From Bemisia tabaci (lineage: Eukaryota; Arthropoda; Insecta; Hemiptera; Aleyrodidae), in the NCBI RefSeq assembly GCF_918797505.1, contig NC_092793.1:75823912-75887911 (forward strand): a stretch of DNA of 64,000 nt, given 5' to 3'. The position numbers and the translations under genes are program-made. Of the stretch, positions 1-11,166 are shown in pieces. Positions within the stretch are counted from its first letter, which is position 1; every line of letters starts with the position of its first letter. Below the pieces are notes generated by a model. It saw only the letters and a list, made by a program, of their open reading frames with translations. It did no database searches and was not told the origin of the DNA.

Positions 1-835
1 AAAACCGCAGGTGGGTGTGGAACGACCGAATCCGTTGTCCACGCTCCACGCTAACGGGCGGACCAGATTGACCCAACGTCGCGTCGCGGCTGTCAATTTT
101 GACGAGGAACCGGATATTTTGCATTCGTGATCCGGTATTTTTCACGGCAACTTGGAAACTATGATCGTAGTACGCGGACGCAGACAGCCGCTCGCGGTCG
201 AGGTTACTACGGGCCGCGGGCGAGCGTAAACGTTTAGCGTGTCGCGCGGGTCCCCAAATTAACAGCGCTCCCAAATTTAGCCGAAAAAATTACTTTTTTA
301 AACTTTCAGAATGAGGAACGAAATTTTTATGAATATTTAAAAATGATAGAGTTGCTCTATTTATAATTGCACCCTGCTCTGAAACCTCCAGAATGGCTCA
401 GAACTTATCATAGAGCGGCATAGACATGTGCATACTCCTCTAAAATAGTAGTATGAGCAATCCTCGAGTGCCAATACAGGAAAAGTATAGATACCTGGGA
501 TCCATTTTTGATAGGTTCCGTCATCTCTAGCTTCATTCGGCCGATCCAAAAATATAGTGGATATTACATGTAAGTAGATTATTCAGAATGACAATGCGGT
601 TTTACTTTCTTTTATAACTGTGAGCTTTACGTAAATTGCGCAGTCATGCGTATATAAACGCCTTAAACCCGAGGGAATTGCGGACATCGATGACATATAT
701 AGATGTTGACCAATCGAGAGCATTCTCCTACCAGATTCGCCGAGTCCTTGGGACTCCACGGGATACAGGTTGGATCTGAACCATGACCATGATAAGCAAC
801 AACCAACCGTTTGGTGAGCGCCGAAAACAAGGATC
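1..835. other. unassigned non-coding stretch, GC-rich at the left edge
   Basis: No gene is recognised. The first 270 bases are GC-rich with many CpG dinucleotides; the rest is AT-rich. The short open frames have no recognisable motif. Confidence 0.5.
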
Positions 836-843
836 AGACTCAC

Positions 844-1508
844 TGGAGTACTTATATAGAAAGAGTATGGACATGTCGAAATATGAAGCTCTCTGAGCTC
901 AAAAGGGCAGCCAAATTTCCGACACAAAAAATGTCACTGCCAATCTTTAGATTCCAATATCAAACCAAGGTGGCCAGGAATGTTCATAAATGAGCGTTCT
1001 TCCGCATGAAAGAGTAAATTTATGCAAAAGCTAAGTCGAATACGTGCTTTACAAACAAAGGGTCGTAACAATTGTAATAATAAATCACTCTAAAAAAGAA
1101 TCCATAGGTTGGTTGCCCTTTTGGGATCTGAAAGCCAGGGACAAGATACCCTCCACCGGCTTCATTGCGTTAGATAGAAACTTTTATTTTCGGGGCTTCA
1201 ACACTTCCTTATGAACATCTGTACATAGGAGCAACAGCCATGATACTCACTGGGTGGATGATGAGCTTTGAGTGACTTAATGAGCCCAAAAAGTTTGCCA
1301 AACTTCAATTTTTGCGAAACGAATTTCTCATTATAAATGTACGTTGTTAACTACCCACCTAGTATAGGTAGGTCAACAGTTGAATGTTGTAGCCCCGAAA
1401 GTAAAAGCTTCCACCCCAATGGACGGACTCTTGTTTCTGCCTAAAAGCTCTATATGACCAAACCTCATATTACCGATTTGTCTGCACTCTCCCTGTAAAG
1501 CTACTCAA
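844..1508. mobile_element. hAT-like MITE (TAGAGTAC family), interrupted copy
   Basis: The left end GGAGTACTTATATAGAAAGA and the inverse of the right end (GAGTAGCTTTACAGGGAGAG) match the termini of the intact relative at 46083-46440. The body also matches it, for example the shared words TGTCACTGCCAATCTT and AATTGTAATAATAAATCACTC. The copy is split by another element at 1135-1439. Flanking octamers agctcac-like agactcac and gggctcgc agree at 5 of 8 positions, all three differences being A/G, so the target duplication is probably old. Confidence 0.7.
1135..1439. mobile_element. hAT-like MITE (CAGAGACAAGAGACCC family), nested copy
   Basis: The ends CCAGGGACAAGATACCCTCC and, inverted, CAGAAACAAGAGTCC match the termini of the copies at 1558-1904 and 5192-5528. 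It sits inside 844-1508. The uninterrupted relative at 46.38 kb reads CCTAAGAG at the same point, and the flanks here are TCTGAAAG and CCTAAAAG, an imperfect 8-bp duplication. This is the most diverged of the three copies. Confidence 0.7.
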
Positions 1509-1557
1509 GGGCTCGCGAGAGAGTACAATTCATTGGATTGGATTCAGACGATTTACT

Positions 1558-1904
1558 CAGAGACAAGAGACCCTCCACTGGCCTCTTGGCGACAGATGGA
1601 AGCTTTTAATTTTGGGGATGCAACAATTCCTTATGGAAATTTATAAGGGAGCAACAGTCATCACTTTTTTTTCGGCTGTTGACCTACCCACATGGTGGAT
1701 GATGAGCTTCGGGTCACGTCATGTGCCAAACAAGTTTCCCAAACATCGGCCATTTTCGGCTTGTTTGCAAAACGAAACTGCCAACAACACGTTGTTCAAC
1801 ACCAACCATGTAGGTAAATCAACAGTAGAATGCTGAAGTCACGAAAGTAATAGCTTCCACCATTGCCAAGATACCAGTGGAGAGTGGAGGGTCTCTCGTC
1901 TCTG
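1558..1904. mobile_element. hAT-like MITE (CAGAGACAAGAGACCC family)
   Basis: The terminal inverted repeat starts CAGAGACAAGAGACCCTCCA and is mirrored at the right end (GGGTCTCTCGTCTCTG). The flanking octamers are GATTTACT and GATTTTCT, 6 of 8 identical. The 347-bp body has no coding capacity. Confidence 0.85.
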
Positions 1905-1962
1905 GATTTTCTGGATTCAAGACAGCGGGTTTTTTCGACTTGGAATCAATCAATATCAGGGG

Positions 1963-2127
1963 CAGTGGCGTGGCGTGATTTGCGATAAATCGATTGTTAT
2001 GCCATTTAAACCTATGGAAAAGGATCGATAAACAGGGTGTTCGCAGCGAACACCTTAATAATCGATTCTTTACCATAGGTTTAAATGGCATATCAATCGA
2101 TACATCGCAATTCACGCCACGCAACTG
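1963..2127. mobile_element. 165-bp hAT fold-back MITE (CAGTGGCGTGGCGTG family)
   Basis: Nearly the whole element is one palindrome. It opens CAGTGGCGTGGCGTGATTTG and closes with the inverse; ATGCCATTTAAACCTATGG is mirrored by CCATAGGTTTAAATGGCAT. A perfect 8-bp target duplication ATCAGGGG lies at 1955-1962 and 2128-2135. CAG...CTG ends and 8-bp duplications are typical of hAT transposons. It has the same length as the copy at 44509-44673. Confidence 0.93.
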
Positions 2128-2135
2128 ATCAGGGG

Positions 2136-2613
2136 ATGACGTCAGAGGGCCGATCCAGGGATTGCATAACGGGCACGAGCCGAGGAGCGGCGATCGTCGG
2201 GGACCCTGGGCCGGAATCCCGAAGATTTGGTGGTGGTCGTGGACGGAGGCCCGGGCGCGGGCGACCGGGCGACGCTGGAAGCGAGGCGAACATCTGCCGG
2301 CACCTGGAGTCACCTGCCGCCGCTTAGCACCTGCCGCCTTCCGACTCCCAATTATGCCACCACCGCGTTCATCCGACTCCTAGCCCCGCACCCCGCACCC
2401 CGCACCCGCTACATGTTATTTTTATTTATTTTATTCGCCTTTGTATCTCGGCCAGCCGTATTCTTTCCCTCCTCCTCCAGCTGTTCGTCTCGACGCCGCG
2501 CCGACGTCACCGACTCATCCAGACTTGTTGAATAACCTTTTTTTGTCCGACTTGTTGCTGACCTCCGACGAATCGCGCCCAGCACGGGCCACCCGACCCA
2601 TTCCGCAGCCTCA
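2136..2613. other. GC-rich unassigned segment
   Basis: High GC content and many CpGs. It contains a short run of a CCCGCAC-type repeat around 2390-2410. Open frames exist in several frames at once, as expected from base composition, and none shows a recognisable domain. Confidence 0.45.
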
Positions 2614-3231
2614 AGGCAAAACGCCGTAAGAGCACTCGCGTTTTGCCAAATCGACGTATATGCTAAATGAAACTATAAGTAAAAAAATTAAATTCAATCG
2701 AATCAAAACAACTATATATACATATGATTTGCATGCTCTAAAAATCCATTTTATTGAATTGATACGCACGCAGTTCTTCTGAGCAAAAATACGCCCAAAT
2801 GTTTACCAATAAAATACAACAAGGTCTGTTCAGCCACGTAGCCAGGATTTTGTTTTTTTTGGGGGGGAGGGGGGATTGGCTGGGTGCGGAGGGTCCTTCA
2901 CCGGAAATTTTCTGCAAAAGACCCTTTTTTTCTTTGGGGGCGGGGAATTCCACCCCCCCCCCCCAAAGACCCCCTGGCCACAAGACTGTCTGTTCCACAC
3001 ACAAATTACAGCCGACGAGTAAACTTTTTGAAAGTTAAAAATGCAAGAAAAGCTCGTTCACGCATATTTATATTCATCGCGTCCATTTTCAAAAAAATAT
3101 CCATCTCGTTTAGCCCGAAAATCTCATAAAAAATATTCAATAGAATATGAATTAAAAATATATATTTCATCGGCGGAGATTTGGCAACGTTCGAATGTTG
3201 ATACGCCGTTTTTCCTAAGCGCGACAGCATT
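2614..3231. mobile_element. degenerate copy of the GCCGTGCTAAGG inverted-repeat family
   Basis: The right end (GGAGATTTGGCAACGTTCGA, then ACGCCGTTTTTCCTAAGCGC at about 3210) matches the right terminus of the family seen at 23862-24114. A weak left remnant (AAAACGCCGTA...TTGCCAAAT) lies at about 2617-2652. The element would be split by the insertion at 2831-2986. Confidence 0.35.
2831..2986. mobile_element. small hAT-like MITE with poly-G and poly-C tracts
   Basis: The left end is CAGCCACGTAGCCAGGATTT and the inverse of the right end is similar (GTCTTGTGGCCAGGGGGTCT). The flanks GGTCTGTT and TGTCTGTT agree at 7 of 8 positions. Each arm runs into a G or C homopolymer. Confidence 0.55.
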
Positions 3232-3232
3232 A

Positions 3233-3675
3233 TCCTCGCTGATCGCAGACGGCCAGGGGCCCACGGCGCGACAGCGCGTGCCTCCGCTAACTTTTCGATT
3301 GGACCGTTCGTGAAAGCCCCCCCCCCCCCCCATCCTCCTTCCGGGGGGCAGTTATTTGACCGCTCGGGCGCGTTTCTTCCCGGCGGACCACTAGACAAAA
3401 CTCGAATTAAGGACTGCATTCATCGTCGCCCTGTAAATCTCCCGAACATAAAGGATGCTCGATGTTTTTGGGCTACAGCAGTCTTGAGCTTTTGAATCGC
3501 TGACAAGAAAATAAGAAATCTATCAAGGGCTCTTTGAGCCGAACGCAAGCGTGCTCCGATTTTCTTCGAATTTTGGAGCGTGCATGGAATATGCTCCTTC
3601 GTTCAAGAAGGGGCTCACAGCGTGGCATCAATGCATTGAGGGCCACTTATCGGTGCGAATCTAACATGACTACAT
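3233..3675. other. unassigned stretch
   Basis: It contains a run of 14 C near 3318-3331 and no convincing coding frame. Confidence 0.4.
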
Positions 3676-3683
3676 TGAAAAGT

Positions 3684-4631
3684 CAGGGCCGGATTAAGGA
3701 GGTGGCCAAATGGGCCGCGGCCCGTGGCGGCAAAATATAGGGGGCGGCAAATTTTACAATCTTTTTGAATATAGGTATCAAAAAAAGAAAGGAAAAAATC
3801 GGATTTAGAAAATAAATTACAAACGAGTAAAGGTGACGAAATCTCTCATTTCCTGAGCGTGAAAGTATAGTAATTTCTAATTTGGTCGTCTTTCGGTGAT
3901 ACAAGAGACAACACCTTCAGTTAGTCGAGTTAAGAGAGAAACCAAACACGCAATTTGACCTGGAACGGAGCGGTGAGGCGATCGGCATGAAACGCATAGC
4001 GCCTACAAGACTGCATGAATACTTCACGCATTGCGCCAACACAGTGCGGTCGGCGCGGCGGTGGAAGTTAAAATTATTAACCATATTTATGTTTGTTCTT
4101 TCATAATTTTTTCGTTCATTTCTTATGAATGGAAGGCCTTGTCCAAACAGGGATGGGTTTACGGAACTGAACTTTTGTTAGTGTTGACAGGGCTTTCACA
4201 AAAATTGTGCTCAACGCGAGTAAACGCGTCTCATACACCCCTCTCCCACCGGCGCGTTCACTTGATTGTTTTTCTAGATCGTATTCGACAGATCACACGG
4301 GTGGGATTATATTGATATCGATTGGTTCAATATGTAACCACAGCCTCAAAAGTCAATTTAGAAATGTGAGGTAACGGGTCTCATGTGATCGAATTTTTAT
4401 TTTCTCGAGTACCAAACGGCAATGAAAAGTGAAATTGTTGGGAATTTTCTCATTTTCAGCTTTTCCAAATTAAATCCTAAAATTTTTGTTTGAGGTTATG
4501 TCCTATTTTTTTGAACCAAACGATACATTGAACCACTGTCGAATACGATATATTGATGTTTCAAAACGAATGAGAAGGGGGCGGAAAAATACAGGCGGCC
4601 CATGGGCGGCAAGTAGGTGAATCCGGCCCTG
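3684..4631. mobile_element. 948-bp hAT-like non-autonomous element (CAGGGCCGGATT family)
   Basis: The ends are CAGGGCCGGATTAAGGAGGT and the inverse CAGGGCCGGATTCACCTACT. A perfect 8-bp target duplication TGAAAAGT flanks it at 3676-3683 and 4632-4639. The subterminal arms continue the inverted match (GGGCCGCGGCCC / GGCGGCCCATGGGC). Related copies are at 39347-40959 and 47911 into the gap. No transposase frame is present. Confidence 0.92.
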
Positions 4632-4793
4632 TGAAAAGTATTAAAAAATACTTAAATTAAGAGAAAAAATATAAGTGCGATAAAAAGCTGATAATTTGTA
4701 AAATTTAAATAGGATAGGCATGCAACTTGGACGATTCACGGAAATGAAATATTTTACTCATGCAAAACTTGACTTTTAATCTATATTAAACGT

Positions 4794-5051
4794 ATTGCAT
4801 TTTGCAAAAAAGAACCAAGAGCATTCCGTATGTCGCCCAGATAGTGCAACTTTTTTTACCTTGCAAGTATGAACTGATCATCTGAACAAGTTTTATCCTT
4901 ACTGTTAATAAACTGTAAATTTAAGACGAAAATTACCTTCGTAAATTTAATTTTTCACAGGATTTCAGTAACTTTATTGTAACGAATGTAAGTTGTACGA
5001 TCCTATATAGAAACATCGGAATGCTCTTGGCTCCTTTTTGCAAAATGCAAT
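4794..5051. mobile_element. inverted-repeat element (TTGCATTTTGCAAAAAAG family)
   Basis: The left arm (ATTGCATTTTGCAAAAAAGA, then ACCAAGAGCATTCCG) is mirrored on the right (CGGAATGCTCTTGGCTCC, then TTTTTGCAAAATGCAAT). A second copy lies at 56758-56991. I could not fix a target duplication. Confidence 0.65.
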
Positions 5052-5191
5052 CCAGATATCACTGGTTGTATACTCGAATAGCCATGCTTTTCTCGAGATC
5101 AAGTACAGTTTTCTTTGTAGATACACGCATGCAAATTTTGGATCGTATTCGATAGTGGTTCGATGTATTGATTGGTTCAAAACGATAGAAC

Positions 5192-5528
5192 AAGAGACAA
5201 GAGACCCTCCACTGGCCTCTTAGCGACAGGTGGAAGCTTTTACTTTCGGGGTTTCAACAATTCCTTACGGACAATTACTAGGGAGCAACAGTCGTCATCC
5301 TAATTTCGGCTGTTGACTTACCTACATGGTCGATGATGAGCTTCGGATGACGTCATGAGCCAAACAAGTTTCCCAAACGTCGGCCATTTTCGACGTGTTT
5401 GCAAAACGAAACTGCCAACACGTTGTTGAACATCAACCATGTAGGTAAGTCAACAGTAGAGTGCTGAAGTCCCGAAAGTTAAAGCTTCCACAACGGCCAA
5501 GATTCTAGTGCAGGGTCTCTTGTCTCTG
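5192..5528. mobile_element. hAT-like MITE (CAGAGACAAGAGACCC family)
   Basis: The left end (A)AGAGACAAGAGACCCTCC is mirrored by AGGGTCTCTTGTCTCTG. A perfect 8-bp duplication GATAGAAC lies at 5184-5191 and 5529-5536. The body is close to the copy at 1558-1904. Confidence 0.9.
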
Positions 5529-5912
5529 GATAGAACATAACCGCAAATTTTTTTTTTTTTTATTCAAGTAGAAAAAGCTGGAAATGAGATCATTCCTGAA
5601 AATCTCGTTCTTCATCGCCATTCTATACTCAAAAGAATCAAAAATCTATCACAAGAAACCCGTTCCCCCAGATTACTCAATTGACTCTTGAGGCTATGAC
5701 GAGTGGATCTGCAGTGACAGATTCTACTCGGCGTTAATCCCTGAAAAGCAAGCCGGAGCATGGATGTCCCTATCGCCATGTTGTCTAAGGACATTAAATC
5801 TCTGCATGTCTATAGTTGGCTGTAGACCTCTGAGGAAAGGTATGAGCCATTAAACCTGCCGAAAAAAAACTTTTGAGGCTGTGTTTACGTGTTGAACCAA
5901 TCCATATCGATG

Positions 5913-6327
5913 CACTGAAAAAAAAATCTTGGTGTATTTACTAAGAAAAGGGTAAAATTACCAAGAATTCAGGGTTCTATCGGATCCCAGTGTTTTTCTT
6001 GGTAAAATTACCATTTATGGAATTGATAATTTTACCGAGAAATCTCGGTAGAATTATTGACTTTCTCGGTAATTTTACTGGACCCCGGTAAAAACGTCAA
6101 TATTTTTTATCGACTGTGGTAGAATTACCGAGATAAAATGGCAAAGTTACCAGGAATTGATTACCAATAAAAGTGGTATTCTTACCTGAAAAAAAACAGT
6201 AAAAATACCGATTTTTAGGTAAGCTTACCAGTCTGTCTTGGTAAAATTACCAATAATTGGTAAAAAAAGTGAGATGGTAACGGTACCAACGGACCTTGGT
6301 AAAAACGCCGAGAATTTTTTTTCAGTG
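5913..6327 (+). mobile_element. GGTAA/TTACC-rich inverted-repeat element, copy 1
   Basis: It runs from CACTGAAAAAAAA to TTTTTTTTCAGTG. The body is packed with GGTAAAATTACC-like words in both orientations. It is near-identical to two copies at 58569-58984 (inverted) and 59044-59460. No target duplication is evident and no protein is encoded. Confidence 0.85.
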
Positions 6328-7594
6328 TACAATCTCGCCTTTTCGATGTATCGAATACTATCCATTGAGATAGCAATCCGGAATGGAACAATTAACACGT
6401 ACTCGAGTAGTCTCTTACGATTGACAAAGCTCACAAATGATTAATTATTTCCATAGCATTGCTCGGCGACAACGTGAGACAGCACGGCCGGAAGCGTGGA
6501 AAAGCTCGCAGGTCAACAACACGGGCACGGCCCTCCGAAAGCGTCACATGTCAGCTGAGCTTTAATCCGTCAGCAGCTAAGTTTCGGCTCCGGGGCCCAA
6601 CTGTCGCCAGTCTTTCGTAAGGGCGTAAAACAATGTCCACGTGAACCCTGTTTTCCATATAAATTCATGCTTCCGGGGGCTCATGTGGAAAGAGAGATAC
6701 GCCCTTACGTCAGGGGAGCGACGAACTGTCGCCCCTCGGCTGTTGGCCTAAAACAAAACATCCAATCAAGACGCCGCGATCATACATCAAGCACCGAGGG
6801 ACCGAGACGGTGCACTCACTGCCGCTGCAGGGACCAGGGACGCCCGATCCTTGATCCGAAGGACCAATTTTTCATTGCGTCTTGTCAAGTGTCCGACTGA
6901 CCGGGCCCGTTGTCTCATGCACAAACAAAGGGTTGCGTGATGTACAATGTTGCCGATAGCACCTACAAGAATGGGCCTCCAGACGAGGTATGAATTAGAG
7001 CACATCGTGTTCACGTCGATGCCTAAAATGCGAAACCAAGTATCTCTAGGTGTTTCAAAATTTTCGCACCTGATTTATTTTTTTGAAAGCGAGACAAGTC
7101 AACTTTATAGCTTGAAATTTTACAGAAATTCCGACTAACCGAGAAGAAAAATCAAGAGAGTTTTTAAGAAATTACGGTAGCGAAAAATGTTGCACTACTT
7201 GCCTTTCTCGTAAAAAAAAGCCCTTCTTTAAACCACAGAAAATGCCTTTTTCTCAAATCGTGGGACGCAAAACGGGTTTTCCCCAACAACGAGGATTAAT
7301 TTTACATGCAGATTTTTCCTCAACATTTTTACGTAAAAGTTCAAATAAAAATCCAAAATTTGAAGATTTAGTCTTTACCCTGTTAGGGCAGGTTTGGTTC
7401 GATAGTTTAGTTTAGTTAGTTTACTTTGGTTAATTTAGTTCATTTAGTTTTTGCCCTGTTAGGGCAAAGGGCCCACTCTTTTAGAGTGAAACCTGTTACT
7501 GTTGATGGAATAGTAGTAGCCTAGTGATCCGATTAAAAAAATTGTTTCATGCCCAAAAAATTTAATTGTTGTCCTCTTGGTGAGGGATAAGGGG
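6328..7594. other. unassigned, partly GC-rich
   Basis: 6470-6900 is GC-rich without a recognisable protein. At 7378-7390 and 7453-7465 the word CCCTGTTAGGGC occurs twice; the second is a perfect hairpin (TTGCCCT gtt AGGGCAA). A degenerate TTTAGTT array lies between them. Confidence 0.4.
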
Positions 7595-7720
7595 ATGCCC
7601 GGTAAAATAATAGTGACAGGGGGTTTTGCAAAAATTGACGAAGCGCCAACTCTCTCAGGGGATACGGGAGGATGGGGATTCTGGCAGCTAGGTGTCGCAG
7701 AGCTCCAGAGAGCGCTGTGA
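7595..7720 (+). pseudogene. possible LINE endonuclease relic
   Basis: This is a 41-codon frame, MPGKIIVTGGFAKIDEAPTL followed by SGDTGGWGFWQLGVAEL. It resembles the apurinic-like endonuclease domain of jockey/R1-type LINEs, where the motif is roughly (I/V)xGDFNAK...W(G)...D.RG..L...... In that reading GDFNAK has decayed to GGFAK, and W, D and G positions follow at the expected spacing. The frame is bounded by stops and too short for a working domain. The identification is by eye from one short stretch; chance resemblance is possible. Confidence 0.3.
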
Positions 7721-7980
7721 GGAATGTGATATGTATGTGTAATGTTTCATCTTAAAGCGTTTTACTATACCGCTCGTGGTTTTTTTCTTAGGATAAGCTT
7801 CCCACACACGCTTTTCACACACACACAAGCACGCTAGCACGCACATGTGTTTTATTCAAAAGTATTAGTCTTTCGACCCAAGTCTGTCAGACTGCACGGA
7901 GAAAAAAAACTTCGCGGGCTTGAGACCTGATGATGAGGATCTCTGAAGCTTTCGGATCGTGCAGCCGTAAACTCGAGGCA
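7721..7980. other. unassigned stretch with CA-rich segment
   Basis: It contains a CA/CG-rich simple-sequence patch at about 7800-7850 and nothing else recognised. Confidence 0.4.
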
Positions 7981-8086
7981 CAGCTGCCGAAGTGCGGGTC
8001 ATACATCGGTGCTGCGAATTACTCCGTAGAAGTTTCAACCGACCGAGGTAGGTACTTCAGATGTGTGACCCGAACTTCGGCAGCTG
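7981..8086. repeat. 106-bp inverted repeat
   Basis: CAGCTGCCGAAGTGCGGGTC at the left is mirrored by GACCCGAACTTCGGCAGCTG at the right with one mismatch; the 26-bp arms extend into ATACAT / ATGTGT. A further palindrome GACCCGAACTTCGGGTC follows at about 8124-8140. Probably a small fold-back element. Confidence 0.5.
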
Positions 8087-8140
8087 GACCTCAAGTCTCC
8101 ACGGGTTTAGTTAGAGATCCATACGACCCGAACTTCGGGT

Positions 8141-8984
8141 CCCATGTACCAAGTTTCTCTTAGTGTAGGGTCGCAAGGCTCGGATTTGGAAATTCTTAAG
8201 GGCTAGGCAACATCGATGATGCAGGCTAGCCGAAACCTGCAAGGACGTTGATTTCAATGAAATATGCAGATGCTTGACACCCCCCTTCCCCCTCTCCGCC
8301 GCTGCCGCCTCCCCCAATTAAGCTGAGTGCTCAATTAAAGCAGTACTGACGCGGGCCCGCGCAGGGTGACCGACTAGAGTTTCGGACAAGGCGACGGCGA
8401 ATTTCGGCCGTGGTCGTCCGGAATAAGTAATTATCGCGGCGAAACAATACGCTGCACCGGTCACCGTTCCCCGAGTCGCACCGTTCAACAGATCGCTCAC
8501 CCAGTAACGAACGGCGCCGCTAATGATCCTGAGATGCGGTAATGAGGACCGGCTCCCAAATTCCCCACTTCCGAGCCCCTTTGAGCCGTGCTATGTGAGA
8601 CCACTTATCTACACGGAGTCTGTCGGGCAGTTACGCTGTTCTTCAATTGGCCGGAACCAGCAGAAGTCGGGCGAAAACTTCACACCTAATCCGTAATTAC
8701 CCGATAATCGCCACCCTGTTTCGCCCAATTACGGGTGTGTGTTTATCCGAACGGTGTTTATTTAGGGGATGCGGTTTTCCGGATGTCGAAGCCTCGATAG
8801 TCGCCCGAAACATGGAGGGGAATCGAGCGGGATAAAAATCGATTATTGCTGTTCCGAATTGCGTACTTCCGTGTTCTCATCGATCCTCATCCGGCATGTC
8901 AGGTGTTGCTGCGTCAATCGAAAACTATCACAAATCTAATATTACAAATCTAGGATTTCACAACTGGAGTTTTGTATGCTTTTT
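8141..8984. other. GC-rich unassigned stretch
   Basis: 8240-8860 is CpG-rich. No frame shows a domain, and no repeat copy was found elsewhere in the window. Confidence 0.4.
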
Positions 8985-8994
8985 AAGTTGAAAA

Positions 8995-9504
8995 TATGAA
9001 ATCTTTACAATAAGGGCTAGTAGCTCGTTAGAGTGAAACAAAAGACGTTCTCTGTACATACGGGGTTTATTTTAACTTATCTCTCTTAATGTCTTGTATA
9101 TATAAAAATTTGTCTAATTTTAAGTTAATAGACAATTGTCTTATTAGTTAGTTAATATTATTCTAGATTTAATCTTATTTTCATACTCATTTTCTTCACA
9201 TTCGCTCCATTTCATAATTGACTAACTTTAAGATATTTAATTAGTTAGTTAGTTAGTTAGTTTTAGTTAACGACGATCAGCATCTAGGCTATTTACGTCG
9301 GGGACTAGGCAATTTTAAATTTTTAAATTTAATTTCTTGAAGAGTTTTAAAATTTCTGTTACTACCATTGGACTATCTGAACACAAAGGGTGGATGTTAA
9401 GAGGGAGGGAACTTCGAATTTTGATACGTGTTCATTGTACAGTAACAGTGCTAAATATGTATATCAAAGATGTGCTAAATAAATCATCAAAAAAAAAAAA
9501 AAAA
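8995..9504 (+). mobile_element. poly(A)-tailed retrocopy (LINE 3' end or processed transcript)
   Basis: An AATAAA signal at 9478-9483 is followed within about 10 bases by an 18-A tail. The 10-mer AAGTTGAAAA occurs immediately before the insert (8985-8994) and again at the end of the tail (9505-9514), as expected for target-primed reverse transcription. The insert has a (TTAG)n microsatellite at 9239-9263. No protein is recognised in it, so the source transcript is unknown. Confidence 0.65.
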
Positions 9505-9514
9505 AAGTTGAAAA

Positions 9515-10049
9515 GTTGCACAATGACCACCTTTCATCCACTTCCTGGATACAATGTGCGACTTTTTACAATTATTAAGTGTTCCTTAGATGTTTTTTTC
9601 TGAATGCAAATCATAAGACTTTACCATTTTAATCGAATTTTTTGCATAAAAAATACATTTTTGTAATACGGTCTATTTCTTTCTCATTTGGACCGATTTA
9701 TTTTCTCCTGGAAAACAGGTAGCGCTTGCAAGGAACGCTAGGATCAGCTTAGGGCTTGCAAACTTCAGAATCCTGGAGGAGTCTATGGTGTTTGAATATA
9801 CGCCGAAGAGATAACTTTTCGAAAGTTGGTGAAATAAAACACACCCTACATACCAAATTGTACCTATATTTGGCGTTTTCTTGGTCTCATACAATCACCA
9901 CCTGATCATAAGCAAATCATGGTGTGAACAAAGTGTCGACGTCATCGGAGGGGACATCTGTCTCAGCATTATTATGTGTTTCTCAATTAATTCGTTCTGT
10001 AATAATTCATGGTATTGTTAAAATATGTCTATGATACACAAACCCTTAC
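9515..10049. other. unassigned AT-rich stretch, possibly intron
   Basis: No coding frame or repeat copy is recognised. It lies directly downstream, in minus-strand sense, of the candidate exon at 10050-10186. Confidence 0.4.
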
Positions 10050-10186
10050 AGGTGTCTAATTGCCATCCACTTGATGACCGGCCAATCAGGGTCAGGTATC
10101 GCAATCTGGCCATCGATGCGAAACGTGGTGAGATCAAGTTCGGATAAGAGTTGGTAGCCCACTCTAGCGGCCATTCGCTGCGACAT
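10050..10186 (-). CDS. candidate internal coding exon, product unknown
   Basis: On the minus strand a T-rich tract ending TTTTTTTTCAG directly precedes ATGTCGCAGCGAATGGCC, and 137 nt later the sequence reads CACCT then GTAAGGG, a good 5' splice donor. Between these signals the frame is open and has protein-like composition: MSQRMAARVGYQLLSELD, then LTTFRIDGQIAIPD, then PDWPVIKWMAIRH. In-frame read-through would hit a stop in the donor (CTG TAA), which fits an exon edge. The exon length gives phase 2. I do not recognise the family. The ATG could be internal and not a start. The 6.15-kb duplication begins inside this exon at 10062, so copy 2 (16216-16340) holds only the upstream 125 nt. No partner exons were identified. 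Confidence 0.5.
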
Positions 10187-10619
10187 CTGAAAAAAAATAA
10201 ATAAATAAAAAACTACCGTGTAAGCTTTGTTGAAAATATACTCGGAAAACCTTCGTGAGCACACTCTTAACTGATCATTGGTGATTCCACTTCTAAAAAA
10301 GTAGAGAAAACAATTTAATTTTCATCAGAGGGGAAAGTTATCTCAAGCATGAGTGCTCATTGATAATAATTCAAGAGGCTTCACTCAAGAGGAAAAATAC
10401 ACGGCATAATACCATATTGCCATAAAGCTTGCAATAATATTTCATTTTGGCAATATTACTTCATATCTCGCACGTTTGATAACCCGCCGGAGGACAGTTC
10501 TTTAAAGAAAGTGTTGGCGGAGATAAATTGAGCTCAAATAAGCGAACGATTTACCTACGCACAAATCTGCTTGTACACGAAATCTGTAACTATAGGCGTA
10601 GTTGAATCAAGCGACGCAT

Positions 10620-10840
10620 TAATTTTATTTTTTTTTACTTTTTTTACTTTTATTTTTTTATTTTATTTTGTTTATTTTATATATTGCTTCTTATTTATTT
10701 TATTTAATGTTTTTATTTTATTTTTTTTCTTTTATTTTCTTCATTGTATATGTTTATTTTTATTTTTTTTATTTTATTTTATTTTATTTTTTTTATTTTC
10801 TTAATTTTTTTATTTTTTTATTTTTTCTTTCTTTTTCAAT
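10620..10840. repeat. (ATTTT)n/T-rich low-complexity tract
   Basis: About 220 bases almost entirely of T runs separated by single A. It is repeated at 16774-16994 in copy 2. Frames through it encode only F/L/I/Y and are artefacts. Confidence 0.95.
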
Positions 10841-11113
10841 ATCCTAAAAGTCTTCATGAAACCCAGTGGCCAACCTCTCCTCATAAAGTTACTTCAATAA
10901 ATCTCAAAGCTTTTTTTCCGTCAGATTGTCTCATCCATCGCCAGATAATACTTCGTGAAAAAGGGGAAAACAGATCATACTCAAAAACGTGATAAACGCG
11001 ACACAAGACAGAATTTCCTGGAGAAGAATAAAGCATTCCTATTCGAGAACTTCAGAACTGAATGCTCGAAAAAATTAAACCAAACTGAAGGCATGTGGCA
11101 ATTTAAAGTTCAA

Positions 11114-11116
<3 letters not shown>

Positions 11117-11154
<38 letters not shown>

Positions 11155-11166
11155 ATAAAAAAAAAA
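11117..11166. repeat. poly(A) tract
   Basis: A long A run with one TAAT interruption, also at 17271-17320 in copy 2. It follows AAATAAA and could be a retroelement tail, but I found no matching target duplication. Confidence 0.9.

Noticed and set aside
7927..7960. CTGATGATGAGGATCTCTGAAG, resembling a hammerhead ribozyme core
   Set aside because: The GAAA after stem II is replaced by GAAG and I could not find the required outer stems or cleavage-site triplet.
10571..10992. Hydrophobic F/L/I-rich frames resembling membrane proteins (also 16725-17146)
   Set aside because: They are translations of an (ATTTT)n low-complexity tract.
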